Of a DNA stretch of 64,000 bases, positions 44,587-53,426 are shown piece after piece (within the stretch, counting starts at the first letter, position 1; each line of letters begins with the position of its first letter). The notes below the pieces were generated by a model. It worked only from the letters and a program-made list of their open reading frames with translations, was not told the origin of the DNA and ran no database searches. The stretch covers positions 50,522 to 114,521 of the forward strand of contig JAAYYU010000300.1 of the NCBI GenBank assembly GCA_012515235.1. Reading direction: 5' to 3'. The DNA is from Candidatus Anammoximicrobium sp. GTDB taxonomy: Bacteria; Planctomycetota; Planctomycetia; Pirellulales; Pirellulaceae. The position numbers and the translations under genes are program-made.

Positions 44587-44865
44587 TCACTCGCCCGTGT
44601 AGGGCAGCAAGGCCATGAAACGGGCACGTTTGATCGCTTCGGTGACCGCGTGCTGGCTGGCTGCGGAGCAACCCGTTTTGCGGCGACTGACGATGCGACC
44701 GTGGCGGTTGACCAGCTTCTTCAGCAGTTCGACGTCCTTGTAATCCACGTACATCGGACGGGGGCGTTTGCCGTCCACGAACAACGGATCTTTTTTCTTG
44801 GTTCGCACGCGGGCCTTCATCCGCTTGCGGGACCTCGGCGGCTTGCTTTTGGAAAACGGTCGCAT
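44587..44865 (-). CDS. rpsR: 30S ribosomal protein S18
   Basis: The start ATG 44865 (a TTG 18 bases upstream is in frame but improbable) gives a 92-residue protein. The core shows VDYKDVELLKKLVNRHGRIV, SRRKTG and AIKRARFMALLPYTGE, the S18 signature. S18 binds 16S rRNA with S6 in the platform of the small subunit. It is not linked to rpsF or rplI, with which it is normally clustered in bacteria. The basic N-terminal extension is typical of the family. Confidence 0.93.
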   Translation of the reverse strand: MRPFSKSKPPRSRKRMKARVRTKKKDPLFVDGKRPRPMYVDYKDVELLKKLVNRHGRIVSRRKTGCSAASQHAVTEAIKRARFMALLPYTGE

Positions 44866-45229
44866 GTGCTGACTTAACCTCAAATAAAACTTGAACTTAG
44901 AAGCGGCACCCCGGCCGCCAAATCCTGCCGGTCAGGAGTAAGGATTCTAACCAAAAGCACGGAGAACGCAAGTGCTGTCCCAGACAGATCGGCCGGAAGT
45001 GGGGCTGCATTGAAGGTTTTGCCCCATTCTTTGGGCTCCGCGGCCTGGCGGCCGATCTGAGCAAAGGCCGTCGTTCCTGCTTGCAGTCCACGCACGGCGC
45101 CGCGACAATGACTGGGCATCGTGACTGGGCCCCGTTAGACTCGGCGGGCTTCGCGGTCCGTTTGCCGGGGCGCGACGACCGGCGAGAGCCTGTTGCGGGG
45201 AAGGGCCACTCAGACGGGAGGATGCGAGC
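44866..45229. other. Intergenic region between rpsR and the PQQ-type gene
   Basis: This 364-bp spacer between divergent genes is AT-richer next to rpsR, where its promoter should lie. No structured element was recognised. GGGAGG precedes the downstream gene. Confidence 0.4.
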
Positions 45230-48200
45230 ATGTCGCGAACACGCAGGCTTCTGGTGGCGATCGGGATTTGGATCGGGGCGTTTTGGGCGGGGATCGCTGG
45301 GATTGCGGCGGCGGATCCGACGCCCGTTTCAGCCGCCGCCAAGTCGGCTTTGGCCCGCCTGGGCATCACGCGGGGAATTTGCGCCGTCGTGGGGTTGCCG
45401 GAAGGCGGCGCGGCGGAGACCGTGACGGATCTGGCCCGCGGCAGTGACTTGGTGGTGTACTTCCAGTCGTCCGAGGCGGACGAGGTGCAAGCGGTGCGCG
45501 AGGCGGCGGGAGCCGCTGGATTGTTGGGCAGCCGCGTGTTCGCAGACGCCGGTGACGTGCGCCGCTTGCACTTGGCCGACAACCTCGCCGGCGCCGTGCT
45601 CGCCGCTTCGGCCATGCACCAGCCCAGCGCCCGCGCGGAACTGCTCCGCGTGCTGCACCCCCAGGGCAAGGCACTGATCGGCGACGAGGAAATCGTCAAA
45701 CCGTTTCCCGCCGGCATCGACTCGTGGAGCCATTCTTACCACGGTCCGGACAACAACACGCAGTCTCGCGACCAGTTGGCGCGCGCGCCGTATCTGACGC
45801 AGTTCCTGGCCGAGCCGCTGTTCGTCCCCATGCCGGAGATTTCCGTAGCGGCGGGCGGCCGCGTGTTTCGCGCGTTCGGGCACATCGCCCACAAAGCGAA
45901 TCAGAACGCGATGCTCAACACGCTGATTTGCGCCAACGGCTTCAACGGCACGATCCTCTGGAAACGCACGCTGCCGGAAGGCTTCATGATCCACCGCAAC
46001 ACGCTCGTCGCCACGCCGGAACTGCTGTACCTGGCCGACTCCAACTCGTGCAAACGGATCGACGCGGCCAGCGGCGAAATCCGGGATGAGATCGTCGTCC
46101 CGGAGGGCGTTTCCGACGGGCCCGTCTGGAAGTGGATGGCCCTGGTGGACGGCGTCCTGTACGCGCTGGTCGGCGGCCGGGAGACGCCAATCAGCACACA
46201 GCGGTCGCAGACGCCCGGCTTGGGGCACTGGCCGTGGGGCATGTGGGACGGGCACGACTATCGCGACCCCAGGACGAATTTCGGCTTTGGCCGCACGTTC
46301 CTGGCGATCGACACGGCCCGCAGAAAGGTGCTCTGGAGCCACCGCGAAGCGGACTACGTCGACGCTCGCGGCGTGTGCCTGGCAGCGGGCCGAATCTACT
46401 TCTACGTTCCCGAAAAACAACTGGGCTGCCTGGACGCCGCGACGGGCAGCGTGCAATGGCGGAACTCGGATGCCGACCTGCTGGCGGCCATCGGCCCCAA
46501 CGGGCGGGCGCAGCATTACGTCACCGGGTACTCGACGACGACGTACCTGAAGGTCTTCGGCAAGTACCTGTTCTTTGCAGGTCCGCAGCGCAGCCGGCTG
46601 GTGACGGCGCGGATCGAGGACGGCCAGTTGCTGTGGCAGAAGGATCACGGCAATCTGCTGCTGGTGCTGCGCGACGACGGGGTCTACGCGGCCGGCCCGC
46701 AAAACGGCGGCTCCGACGGGGTGCCGGAGACCGGGTTCAAGTTCGCCTACGAAACGGGCGAGGTGCTGGCCAAACTGCCAAAGCGGCGGGCTTGCACGCG
46801 TGCCACCGGCAGCGTGGACAGCATTTTCTACCGCGCCAACGAGGGCACGGTGCGGTTCGCCACTGGGACGAATCGCACGCACCACATGGCGCCGATGCGG
46901 CCGCCGTGCCAGGACGGCGTGATCATCTCCGACGGCCATTTGTACTGGGGCCCGTGGATGTGCGGCTGCCAATTGTCGCTGTACGGCCACGTCTGCCTGG
47001 CGCCGGCCGGGGATTTCGACTTCCGGCCCCGACTGGACGATTCACGGTTGGTCCAGGCGGCCGATTTCCAGGCTGTTCGGCCGTTCCCCGCCGAACCCGG
47101 CGACTGGCCGGCTTATCAGGGCGACAACGAACGCTCGGCGAAAACGGCGGCGACCGTTCCGCCGCGCGTGTCGCCGCGGTGGGCCGTGGCCGTTCCGGGG
47201 GGCGGTTTTCCCACGGCCCCGATCGCGGCGGGAGGCAGGGTCTTCTTTGGCGACCGCAACGGCGTGCTCCACGCGGTGGACGCCGCCGACGGCCGGCCGC
47301 AGTGGCAGGCTTACACGGGCGGCGCGATCTACCTGCCGCCGGCGCTGGAAGACGGACGTCTGTTCGTCGGCTCGGCCGACGGTCGAGTGTACGCTTTCGA
47401 GGCGGCGACGGGCCGCCCGCTGTGGACGTTCCGCGCGGCGCCCGTCGACCGCTGGATCCCCGTGTACGGAAAACTGATGTCCACCTGGCCGGTCTCCGGC
47501 GGCGTCGTGGTCCGTGGCGGCGTGGTGTACGCCGCGGCCGGCATCTCGCACTTCGACGGAACGCACGTCTACGCGTTGGACGCGGCCTCGGGCCGGGTGA
47601 AATGGCACAACGACACGTCCGGGACCACGTCCGAGGAGGTCGACCACGGCGTGAGCGTGCAGGGCGAGTTGTCTCTGCGCGGCGAGGAACTCCGGTTTCT
47701 CGGCGGCGGCGTTCACGAGGAAGCTCGCTACGATCTGGCCACCGGCAAGTGTTTGAACGAACCCGTGGACCAGCCTGCCTCTGCGTTCCACACGGCCTTC
47801 TATGCGTATTACCCCGACTACGGCAAGTACCTGCCGCTGGACAGCCGCCTGGGCGACGGCCGCTGGCTGTCTTACGACTGCTCGTACGAAGGCAGCTGGC
47901 AGAGCCGTTTGATGCTGCTGCCGCCGTTGCCGCCGGGCGCCCAGCGGCCCGCCAAGCCGCTGTCCCGCTGGGGTCTGCAGTGGCGTCGCGGCCAGAAACT
48001 GGAGACGATTTGGCAACAGCCGACACAGCGCCGCTTCAACAGTTTCATCGTCGGATCGCAAACGCTGCTGGCGGCGGGACACACCGGCGACGACGCCCGC
48101 GATTCGTCGTTCCTGGCCGCCCTGCGATTGGACACCGGCGACGAGCTCTGGCTGGAACCACTGCCGGGTCCCGTCGTCAAGGGCGGCACGGCCATCGATC

Positions 48201-48265
48201 ATCAAGGGCGCATTTTCGTCAGTCTGGAAAACGGAAAGGTGTTGGCGTTCGCGGCTCAACCCTAG
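45230..48265 (+). CDS. Secreted PQQ-binding-like beta-propeller protein
   Basis: ATG 45230 follows GGGAGG. The 1011-residue product has a signal peptide (residues about 1-28), an N-terminal domain of unknown type (residues about 30-150, GICAVVGLPEGG), and two regions of PQQ-type quinoprotein blades, about 170-600 and 630-1005. Blades carry the W-motifs NGFNGTILWKRTL, DARGVCLAAGRIYFYV, DAADGRPQWQAYT and ATGRPLWTFRA. Such proteins bind a quinone cofactor or act as scaffolds. The dehydrogenase-specific residues are not obvious, so enzyme activity is not claimed. Planctomycetes encode many of these, usually with no assigned function. Confidence 0.83.
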   Translation: MSRTRRLLVAIGIWIGAFWAGIAGIAAADPTPVSAAAKSALARLGITRGICAVVGLPEGGAAETVTDLARGSDLVVYFQSSEADEVQAVREAAGAAGLLGSRVFADAGDVRRLHLADNLAGAVLAASAMHQPSARAELLRVLHPQGKALIGDEEIVKPFPAGIDSWSHSYHGPDNNTQSRDQLARAPYLTQFLAEPLFVPMPEISVAAGGRVFRAFGHIAHKANQNAMLNTLICANGFNGTILWKRTLPEGFMIHRNTLVATPELLYLADSNSCKRIDAASGEIRDEIVVPEGVSDGPVWKWMALVDGVLYALVGGRETPISTQRSQTPGLGHWPWGMWDGHDYRDPRTNFGFGRTFLAIDTARRKVLWSHREADYVDARGVCLAAGRIYFYVPEKQLGCLDAATGSVQWRNSDADLLAAIGPNGRAQHYVTGYSTTTYLKVFGKYLFFAGPQRSRLVTARIEDGQLLWQKDHGNLLLVLRDDGVYAAGPQNGGSDGVPETGFKFAYETGEVLAKLPKRRACTRATGSVDSIFYRANEGTVRFATGTNRTHHMAPMRPPCQDGVIISDGHLYWGPWMCGCQLSLYGHVCLAPAGDFDFRPRLDDSRLVQAADFQAVRPFPAEPGDWPAYQGDNERSAKTAATVPPRVSPRWAVAVPGGGFPTAPIAAGGRVFFGDRNGVLHAVDAADGRPQWQAYTGGAIYLPPALEDGRLFVGSADGRVYAFEAATGRPLWTFRAAPVDRWIPVYGKLMSTWPVSGGVVVRGGVVYAAAGISHFDGTHVYALDAASGRVKWHNDTSGTTSEEVDHGVSVQGELSLRGEELRFLGGGVHEEARYDLATGKCLNEPVDQPASAFHTAFYAYYPDYGKYLPLDSRLGDGRWLSYDCSYEGSWQSRLMLLPPLPPGAQRPAKPLSRWGLQWRRGQKLETIWQQPTQRRFNSFIVGSQTLLAAGHTGDDARDSSFLAALRLDTGDELWLEPLPGPVVKGGTAIDHQGRIFVSLENGKVLAFAAQP

Positions 48266-48266
48266 C

Positions 48267-48364
48267 AGCCTGTCGAAAAACGGTCCACGGACCCGTCGCG
48301 GCGATCGGTCTGCCTGGAGGTTCTCCGGCGCAGCTCAAAGCCCGTTTTCGTTTGTCAACAGGCT
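48267..48364. repeat. Imperfect inverted repeat after the PQQ-type gene
   Basis: The left arm 48267-48283 (AGCCTGTCGAAAAACGG) resembles the reverse complement of the right arm 48341-48364 (CCCGTTTTCGTTTGTCAACA and on), around 57 bases. The left arm begins two bases after the stop codon. It may act as a terminator or be a remnant of an intergenic element. Confidence 0.5.
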
Positions 48365-48426
48365 CCGCGATGCGGCGGATCGGGCGTTGGGGAGGGCGGA
48401 CGGGAGTTGAGTCTGGGAGGCATGTG

Positions 48427-49233
48427 GTGAAGCTGTCAGCGGCATTTTGGCGGGACAAGTGCGTGATCGTCACGGGCGCATCCAGCGGGATCGGGCGGGC
48501 CTTGGTCGAGTCTCTGTCCGCGTGCGGCGCCCGCGTGGGCCTGGTCGCCCGCCGCGCAGACCGCTTGCAGGAGTTGACCGCGGCGATCGCTGTGCGCGGC
48601 GGCCGTGCGGCGTGGTCGGCGGCCGACGTCACGGTGCGCGAGCAGGTGTTCCAGGCCGTGGCGAGCCTGGAGTCCGCGCTGGGCCCCTGCGACGTACTGA
48701 TCGCCAACGCCGGCGTGTATCGCAAGACGGCGGCGCGCGAATTCGACGCGGAGCGCGCCGAGTTGGTCCTGACGACCAATCTGCTGGGCGTGGTCTACGC
48801 GCTGGGCGCCGTGCTGCCCGGCATGGTCCGCCGCCGGCGCGGGCATCTGGCAGCCGTCTCCAGTGTGGGCGGCATGATCGGATTGCCGGGCGCCGCGGCC
48901 TACTGTGCCAGCAAGCAAGGCGTCGTCACGCTGCTACAGAGCCTGCGGGCCGATCTCTGGAAGACAGGGATCGGCGTGACCGCCGTTTGCCCCGGCTACG
49001 TCGACACGCCCATGATCACCGACGAGGAACGGGCCACGCTGCGCGGCCTGGTCACCGCCGACGAGGCCGCGTTGCGGATCGCGTGGGCCATCCAGCGCGG
49101 CCGCGCCGAATACTGGTTTCCCTGGTGGACCGCACTGGAAGTGCGGCTGGCCCGACTGCTGCCCCCGCGCCTGGCCGCCCGCATCTTGAGCCGCTATCCG
49201 GAAATGGAAGAAAGCGAGAGGGGGGAAGGATAA
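48427..49233 (+). CDS. Short-chain dehydrogenase/reductase
   Basis: GGAGG six bases before GTG 48427 supports this start (GTG 48424 is a close alternative). The 268-residue product has the NAD(P) motif TGASSGIGRAL, the structural motif LIANAGVYR and the catalytic Ser and YxxxK (AAVSSVGG, AAYCASK). The C-terminal end (YWFPWWTALEVRLARLLPPR) is hydrophobic and amphipathic, as in lipid-modifying SDRs, which fits a membrane-associated substrate. It is followed by a spacer, then the SMR exporter on the other strand. The substrate is unknown; a ketosphinganine-reductase-like role is only a possibility. Confidence 0.85.
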   Translation: MKLSAAFWRDKCVIVTGASSGIGRALVESLSACGARVGLVARRADRLQELTAAIAVRGGRAAWSAADVTVREQVFQAVASLESALGPCDVLIANAGVYRKTAAREFDAERAELVLTTNLLGVVYALGAVLPGMVRRRRGHLAAVSSVGGMIGLPGAAAYCASKQGVVTLLQSLRADLWKTGIGVTAVCPGYVDTPMITDEERATLRGLVTADEAALRIAWAIQRGRAEYWFPWWTALEVRLARLLPPRLAARILSRYPEMEESERGEG

Positions 49234-49310
49234 AGGACGAAGGAAGAAGGACCAAGGACGAAGAAGGAGGACGAAGAAGGAGGGAGGCGGGACGAGGGGG
49301 GCGGGGGTGG
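49234..49310. repeat. Purine-rich simple repeat
   Basis: Imperfect iterations of AAGGACGAAGGAAGAAGGAC run right after the SDR stop codon. Nearly all bases are A or G on the plus strand. The sequence is a degenerate microsatellite and encodes nothing recognisable. Confidence 0.7.
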
Positions 49311-49377
49311 GCTGGCGAGCGGATCGCCGGTCGGATTTCGGCGATTGGCGGTTTCTGGCGTCTGTTTCCTGCGGGTC

Positions 49378-49752
49378 TCAGGCTTCCTCGCTCAACCTTT
49401 CCTCCACGCCGGGCGGTTGCCGATCTGGGGGCGCGTCGGAGGCGTTCAGCTTCAAGCCGGTAACGCCAGCCACGATCAGGGCGATGCAGATCAAGCGGGC
49501 AGGGTTGGAGGATTCGCCAAACCAGAGAATGCCCATCGCGGCGGTCCCGGCGGCGCCGATGCCGGTCCAGACGGCATAGCTGGTGCCCAACGGCAGCGTC
49601 TTGGTGGCCTGGGCCAGGAGCACGAAGCTGACAAGGCTGGCGACAACGGTGTACACGGTGGGCCAGAGGCGGGTGAAGCCGTGCGAGTACTTCATGCCTA
49701 CGGCCCAAGCGACCTCGAACAGAGCGGCAATCAACAGGTACATCCAAGCCAT
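49378..49752 (-). CDS. SMR-family exporter, SugE/Gdx-like
   Basis: The 124-residue product (or 125 if ATG 49755 is used; GAGGAGG precedes both) has four membrane segments. The first carries the essential glutamate in LIAALFEVAWAVGMKYSHGF; PLGTSYAVWTGIGAAGTAAM and GILWFGES follow. This motif set matches the Gdx/SugE branch that exports guanidinium or quaternary amines in exchange for protons. The C-terminal 20 residues are a charged tail beyond the usual length. No guanidine riboswitch was recognised upstream. Confidence 0.88.
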   Translation of the reverse strand: MAWMYLLIAALFEVAWAVGMKYSHGFTRLWPTVYTVVASLVSFVLLAQATKTLPLGTSYAVWTGIGAAGTAAMGILWFGESSNPARLICIALIVAGVTGLKLNASDAPPDRQPPGVEERLSEEA

Positions 49753-49881
49753 CATGGGCCTCCTCAGACCGCAGCTGCGCGAAACGCGCGCTGCTTTTTG
49801 CACTTCCCCGGAGCATGGCTCTCCGAGCCGTGCCGTTCTGTCCGCACTTCCGCGCACGTCTGCGCGGTTTGCCGCATCCTT

Positions 49882-51264
49882 CTACTTGGCCAAGCCCCCC
49901 TCACGCATCTCCTGCAAGTCCCGCTTCGACACGGGCTGGCCTCCCAGTTGGAAGTGTTCCTTCATTTCGGCCAGCGCGGCCAGCAGGCCTTCGATCGCCT
50001 GATCCGAGTGATTCGCATTCACCAGAATCCGCAGCAGACCGGCGTTCAAGGGCACCGCCGGGAAAGTGGCCGACTGGACGTAGTAGCCGCGATCAAACAG
50101 CCACCTGCCGGCCTGCAGCGTCTGTTCGATATCGCCGATCACCACCGACACGATCGGCGCTTCGCCGCCGAGGATCGTCAAGCCCAGCGCGCGAACGGCG
50201 GCGGTCACCCGTTGCAGGTGGTTCTGCAGGCGGCCCAGCAGGCGGTCGTACTCCGGCGACTCCAGGATGTCGCAGACGGCGCACACGGCGGCCAGATAAG
50301 GCGGCGGCACCGGCCCGCCGAAGATGAACGTACTGGAACGTAGTTTCAACACCCGCTTCAACTTCGAGTTGCAGGTGACAAACGCGCCCATGCAGGAGAA
50401 GGCTTTGGACAGCGAGCCGACCATCAGCACCTGGTCCAGTCCCCCCAGGCTCTGATAGGCCGCGCCCCGGCCGCCCGGTCCGACGACCGCCGTGCCGTGG
50501 GCGTCGTCCACGTACAGCACCCCGCCGTGGCGCCGCGTCACTTCGTCGATCTGCCTCAACGGCGGGATCCTGCCCGTCATGCTGTACACCCCGTCCACGG
50601 CGACGACCCGGTTCTTGGCCGACGACTTTTCCAGGATGCGTTCCAGAGACTCGGCGCACAGCGGATGGACCTCCTGCAACTCCGCGCCGTCGGCGGCGGC
50701 GATCTTGGCGGCCTGGTGGATCGTGTCGTGCGATTGGCGGTCGACGACCAGTAAGTCGCCTTTGGCGGCAACGGCGGGGATCAGTCCGACATTGGCCAGC
50801 GTGACGCTGGGGAAAATCAACGTGTCTTCAACGCCCAGCCAGCGGGCCAGCCGATACTCGGCCTCTTCACACAGTCGGACGCTGCAGAACGCGCGCGACG
50901 CGCCGTTGTGGGTGCCCCAGCGGCCGGTGGCTTCGACCAGAGCCTGTTGGACCGCCGGATGCCGGTCCAGTCCCAAGAAGCTGTCGGAACCGAAGTTGAA
51001 CAATTCGTGGCCGCCCACCCGCATCCGCCGCTGGTCGTCCATCGCGTCCACGTGCAGATCCTTCAGGTGCACGTCCGGCATGTTGTCCAGGAAGAGCAGC
51101 GCCAGGCGGACGATCCGGTCGCGGCTCAAGTGCGCCGTCAGTCGCTGGACGGCGCTGCGATCCCCCGCGGCGGTCAGGGCCGCGCGGTCCGCAGTCCGCG
51201 AAGTTCCGGAAGCATTCGAACTCTGGGTCGGCTGATCAGCCGCTACATTCATCTCGGTGTGCAT
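49882..51264 (-). CDS. Alpha-oxoamine synthase-like PLP enzyme
   Basis: The start ATG 51264 lies eight bases after GAGAGG. The 460-residue product has about 60 residues before the core. The core has HNGASRAFCSVRLCEEAE, the PLP-stacking region SVTLANVGLIPAVA, the aspartate of YVDDAHGTAVVG and the PLP lysine in VGSLSKAFSCMGAF. It belongs to the fold-type I family of AONS, glycine C-acetyltransferase and serine palmitoyltransferase, which condense an amino acid with an acyl-CoA. Which acyl and amino substrates it uses is unclear. It is divergent from a sulfotransferase gene, 275 bp apart. Confidence 0.82.
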   Translation of the reverse strand: MHTEMNVAADQPTQSSNASGTSRTADRAALTAAGDRSAVQRLTAHLSRDRIVRLALLFLDNMPDVHLKDLHVDAMDDQRRMRVGGHELFNFGSDSFLGLDRHPAVQQALVEATGRWGTHNGASRAFCSVRLCEEAEYRLARWLGVEDTLIFPSVTLANVGLIPAVAAKGDLLVVDRQSHDTIHQAAKIAAADGAELQEVHPLCAESLERILEKSSAKNRVVAVDGVYSMTGRIPPLRQIDEVTRRHGGVLYVDDAHGTAVVGPGGRGAAYQSLGGLDQVLMVGSLSKAFSCMGAFVTCNSKLKRVLKLRSSTFIFGGPVPPPYLAAVCAVCDILESPEYDRLLGRLQNHLQRVTAAVRALGLTILGGEAPIVSVVIGDIEQTLQAGRWLFDRGYYVQSATFPAVPLNAGLLRILVNANHSDQAIEGLLAALAEMKEHFQLGGQPVSKRDLQEMREGGLAK

Positions 51265-51542
51265 CGGGCATCCTCTCACGCGTTTGCCGCCTCTCGCCCA
51301 ATTCGGAGGCATGACCGGCGTTGGTGGATTATCGTTGCCACTGTGGCCGGACACAAGGGACGTGCCCCCGGTTGCAGCGTTCGCCGAAACTCCGGATAAC
51401 GTAAAAACCGTTTGGGAAAACTGTTGGGGCGGCGACGTGGACCGCCCGTGCGCGTCTGGAGCCGGGTTTCCGGGGGCCGCTGGACGGCTTTGGCCAGCCG
51501 TGCTGCCAGGGGGCGGCCACCGGCCGCATTGAGGACCGGATG

Positions 51543-52691
51543 ATGAATTCAACCCAGTCGCCTCGCAACGCCGTTCCGCCGGTTTCCTGGAAGACGGGCG
51601 TCGTCTGGATGGGGTGCGGATGCGTCGGGCTCTGGCGGTTGCTGGCTGGCCACCGGTTCCGCGTCCCGTTCAGGTCCCTGCCGGCGTGTGCCTGCGATCT
51701 CAGTTGCGGCCTGTTCAACTCGGTCTTGGGCGGCCTGCAAGATCTGCTGTTGGCCCGCACCGTGGCGCGCGTCGCCTTGGCGGACGATCCGCTGTTTGTC
51801 ATCGGCCATTGGCGGACGGGCACAACGCTGCTGCACGAGTTGCTGGCCCTGGATCCGCGGCATCGCTGCCCAACCAATTACGAGTGCTTCGTGCCCCGTC
51901 ATTTCCTGATCAGCGAGCGCTGGCTGAAACCCAGCATCGGCTTCCTGCTGCCGAAAAACCGCCTCGCGGACCAGATGCCCGTCCGCTGGGACCTGCCGCA
52001 AGAAGATGAATTCGCCCTGCTGGCACTGGGCGCGCCCAGTCCGTATCTGAGCATCGCTTTTCCCAACGAGCCGCCCGCCTTCGATGCGTACTACGCGCTG
52101 GAAGGACTGAGTTCCGCAGAACTCATCCGCTGGCAGCAGACCCTGACAGGATTTCTCCGCCGCCTGATCTGGAAGCGAGAGGGCCGGCTCGTGCTGAAGT
52201 CGCCGACGCACACCTTCCGCTTGCCGGTGCTCGAACAGCTGTTCCCCCGCGCGCGTTACCTGCACCTCGTACGCGATCCGTACGCCGTATTCCCCTCGAC
52301 GGTCAAGCTCTGGAAGTCGCTGTTTGCCGCGCAGAGTTATCAACAACCGACCTACGCGGCGCTTGACGAGCGGGTGCTGTCCACGTTCTGCCGGATGTAC
52401 GAGCGATTCCACGCCACGCGCGACGCGGTCGATCCCCGGCGGATCTGCGACGTCCGCTACGAGGACGTCATCCAGGACCCGATCGGCCAACTGGAGCGCG
52501 TCTACGCGCACTTGGACCTGGGCGATTTCGCCCCGCTCGCGCCGGCGGTCAGAGACTATTTCGGACAGCGTCAGGACTACCGCTCCAGCCGCTATCAACT
52601 GACCGCACAGCAGCAAGCCGCCGTCACCGACCGCTGGCTGCCGCACCTGCAGCGGTACGGATACACGGCGGGGGGCTGCGAGGCTCCTTAG
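51543..52691 (+). CDS. Sulfotransferase family protein
   Basis: ATG 51543 (or the adjacent in-frame ATG 51540) follows GAGG. The 382-residue protein has the PAPS-binding 5'-PSB motif GHWRTGTTLLHELL, the 3'-PB region YLHLVRDPYAVFPSTV and a hydrophobic N-terminal stretch (residues about 17-40). It would transfer sulfate from PAPS to a hydroxyl of a lipid, sugar or protein. Its position divergent from the alpha-oxoamine synthase raises the possibility of a shared sulfated lipid pathway. The substrate is not known. Confidence 0.88.
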   Translation: MNSTQSPRNAVPPVSWKTGVVWMGCGCVGLWRLLAGHRFRVPFRSLPACACDLSCGLFNSVLGGLQDLLLARTVARVALADDPLFVIGHWRTGTTLLHELLALDPRHRCPTNYECFVPRHFLISERWLKPSIGFLLPKNRLADQMPVRWDLPQEDEFALLALGAPSPYLSIAFPNEPPAFDAYYALEGLSSAELIRWQQTLTGFLRRLIWKREGRLVLKSPTHTFRLPVLEQLFPRARYLHLVRDPYAVFPSTVKLWKSLFAAQSYQQPTYAALDERVLSTFCRMYERFHATRDAVDPRRICDVRYEDVIQDPIGQLERVYAHLDLGDFAPLAPAVRDYFGQRQDYRSSRYQLTAQQQAAVTDRWLPHLQRYGYTAGGCEAP

Positions 52692-52783
52692 GCGGCTTGG
52701 CCGCAACGAGCCCGCCTGTCGCCTCGCCCTCGGTCTGATCGCCCTGACCGTGGCACCCGTGCGGGCCGACGAGTTGCCGGCCC
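52692..52783 (+). pseudogene. Signal-peptide-like remnant leading into hairpin repeat
   Basis: A plus-strand frame just after the sulfotransferase stop reads RLALGLIALTVAPVRADELP, which has the form of a signal peptide with a cleavage site at VRA-DE. The frame then enters the hairpin repeat at 52784. There is no supported start codon and no mature domain, so this looks like the 5' end of an interrupted gene. Confidence 0.35.
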
Positions 52784-52875
52784 CCACGCTGCTCGCCAGC
52801 GTGGAGCCATGTTCAAAACCAGCCGCCGCCCCGCGCCCGCGATCTCCGCGGCCACCACGCTGCTCGCCAGCGTGG
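52784..52875. repeat. Two-copy hairpin repeat
   Basis: Hairpins CCACGCTG-CTCGC-CAGCGTGG occur at 52784-52804 and 52855-52875, 71 bp apart, each followed by AGCCATG. They belong to the same family as the array at 22699-23150, with a CTCGC loop in place of CTTGC and a diverged linker. Confidence 0.85.
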
Positions 52876-52962
52876 AGCCATGATTGCCTCCGCGACGCCG
52901 TCCTCGTATATTTGGTTACTGCTGCCTGTCCCGCAGTCCTGCTGAAAAAGAGGCTCCGCAAC

Positions 52963-53343
52963 ATGGGCGCATCGTTTGTTCTGATTCCCGGCCGGACGAG
53001 CAGGCAGGGCAGCGGCATCAGCGAGGGGAAATTTGGCGAGTCTTATCAGTCGGAAATCCAGACCCTGCTGGTGTCCCCCCACGACATGCAGCAATTGGGC
53101 TTGACGGAAGGTGAGCGGGTTCGCATGACCAGCCCGCACGGTCGCGTCGAAGTCGCCGTGGCCGCAGCGAAGCCGGACGAACTGCCGCCGGGACTGCTGT
53201 TCATCGCTTACGGCGATCTGTCCAGCCGGCTGATGGGCCCCGACACGCACGGCTCCGGAATGCCCACCAGCAAAGGGCTGGACGTGGAACTGGAGAGGAT
53301 TTCGGTCGGTGAGCGGTCATCAGGGAGCAGGAATCGGAAATGA
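52963..53343 (+). CDS. Formylmethanofuran dehydrogenase subunit D-like protein
   Basis: The 126-residue product corresponds to the small molybdopterin dinucleotide-binding subunit FwdD/FmdD (FVLIPGRTSRQGSGISEGKF, LTEGERVRMTSPHGRVEVAV, LFIAYGDLSSRLMGPDTHGS). ATG 52963 has GAGG about ten bases upstream. Subunit D completes the pterin cofactor site of the W/Mo enzyme that interconverts CO2 or formate and formylmethanofuran. It is followed by subunit B after 83 bp on the same strand. In planctomycetes this enzyme serves tetrahydromethanopterin-linked C1 oxidation. Confidence 0.87.
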   Translation: MGASFVLIPGRTSRQGSGISEGKFGESYQSEIQTLLVSPHDMQQLGLTEGERVRMTSPHGRVEVAVAAAKPDELPPGLLFIAYGDLSSRLMGPDTHGSGMPTSKGLDVELERISVGERSSGSRNRK

Positions 53344-53426
53344 CCGATCACGAGCCGACAAGCGGTGGCTGTGGCGAGAGCCGTGTACCTCGGTGGCAAC
53401 AGGCCCTGAATCCGGGCGGATGACCC

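Noticed and set aside
44268..44627. Minus-strand 119-residue open frame
   Set aside because: Arg- and Ala-rich shadow-type composition, no ribosome-binding site and overlap with the S18 end.
46132..49233. 1033-residue frame ending in the SDR
   Set aside because: The first 765 residues are a shadow of the PQQ-type gene; the SDR begins at GTG 48427 after GGAGG.
49756..49860. Guanidine riboswitch upstream of the SMR exporter
   Set aside because: No ykkC-type, ACGR-loop or guanidine-III consensus could be identified in the leader.
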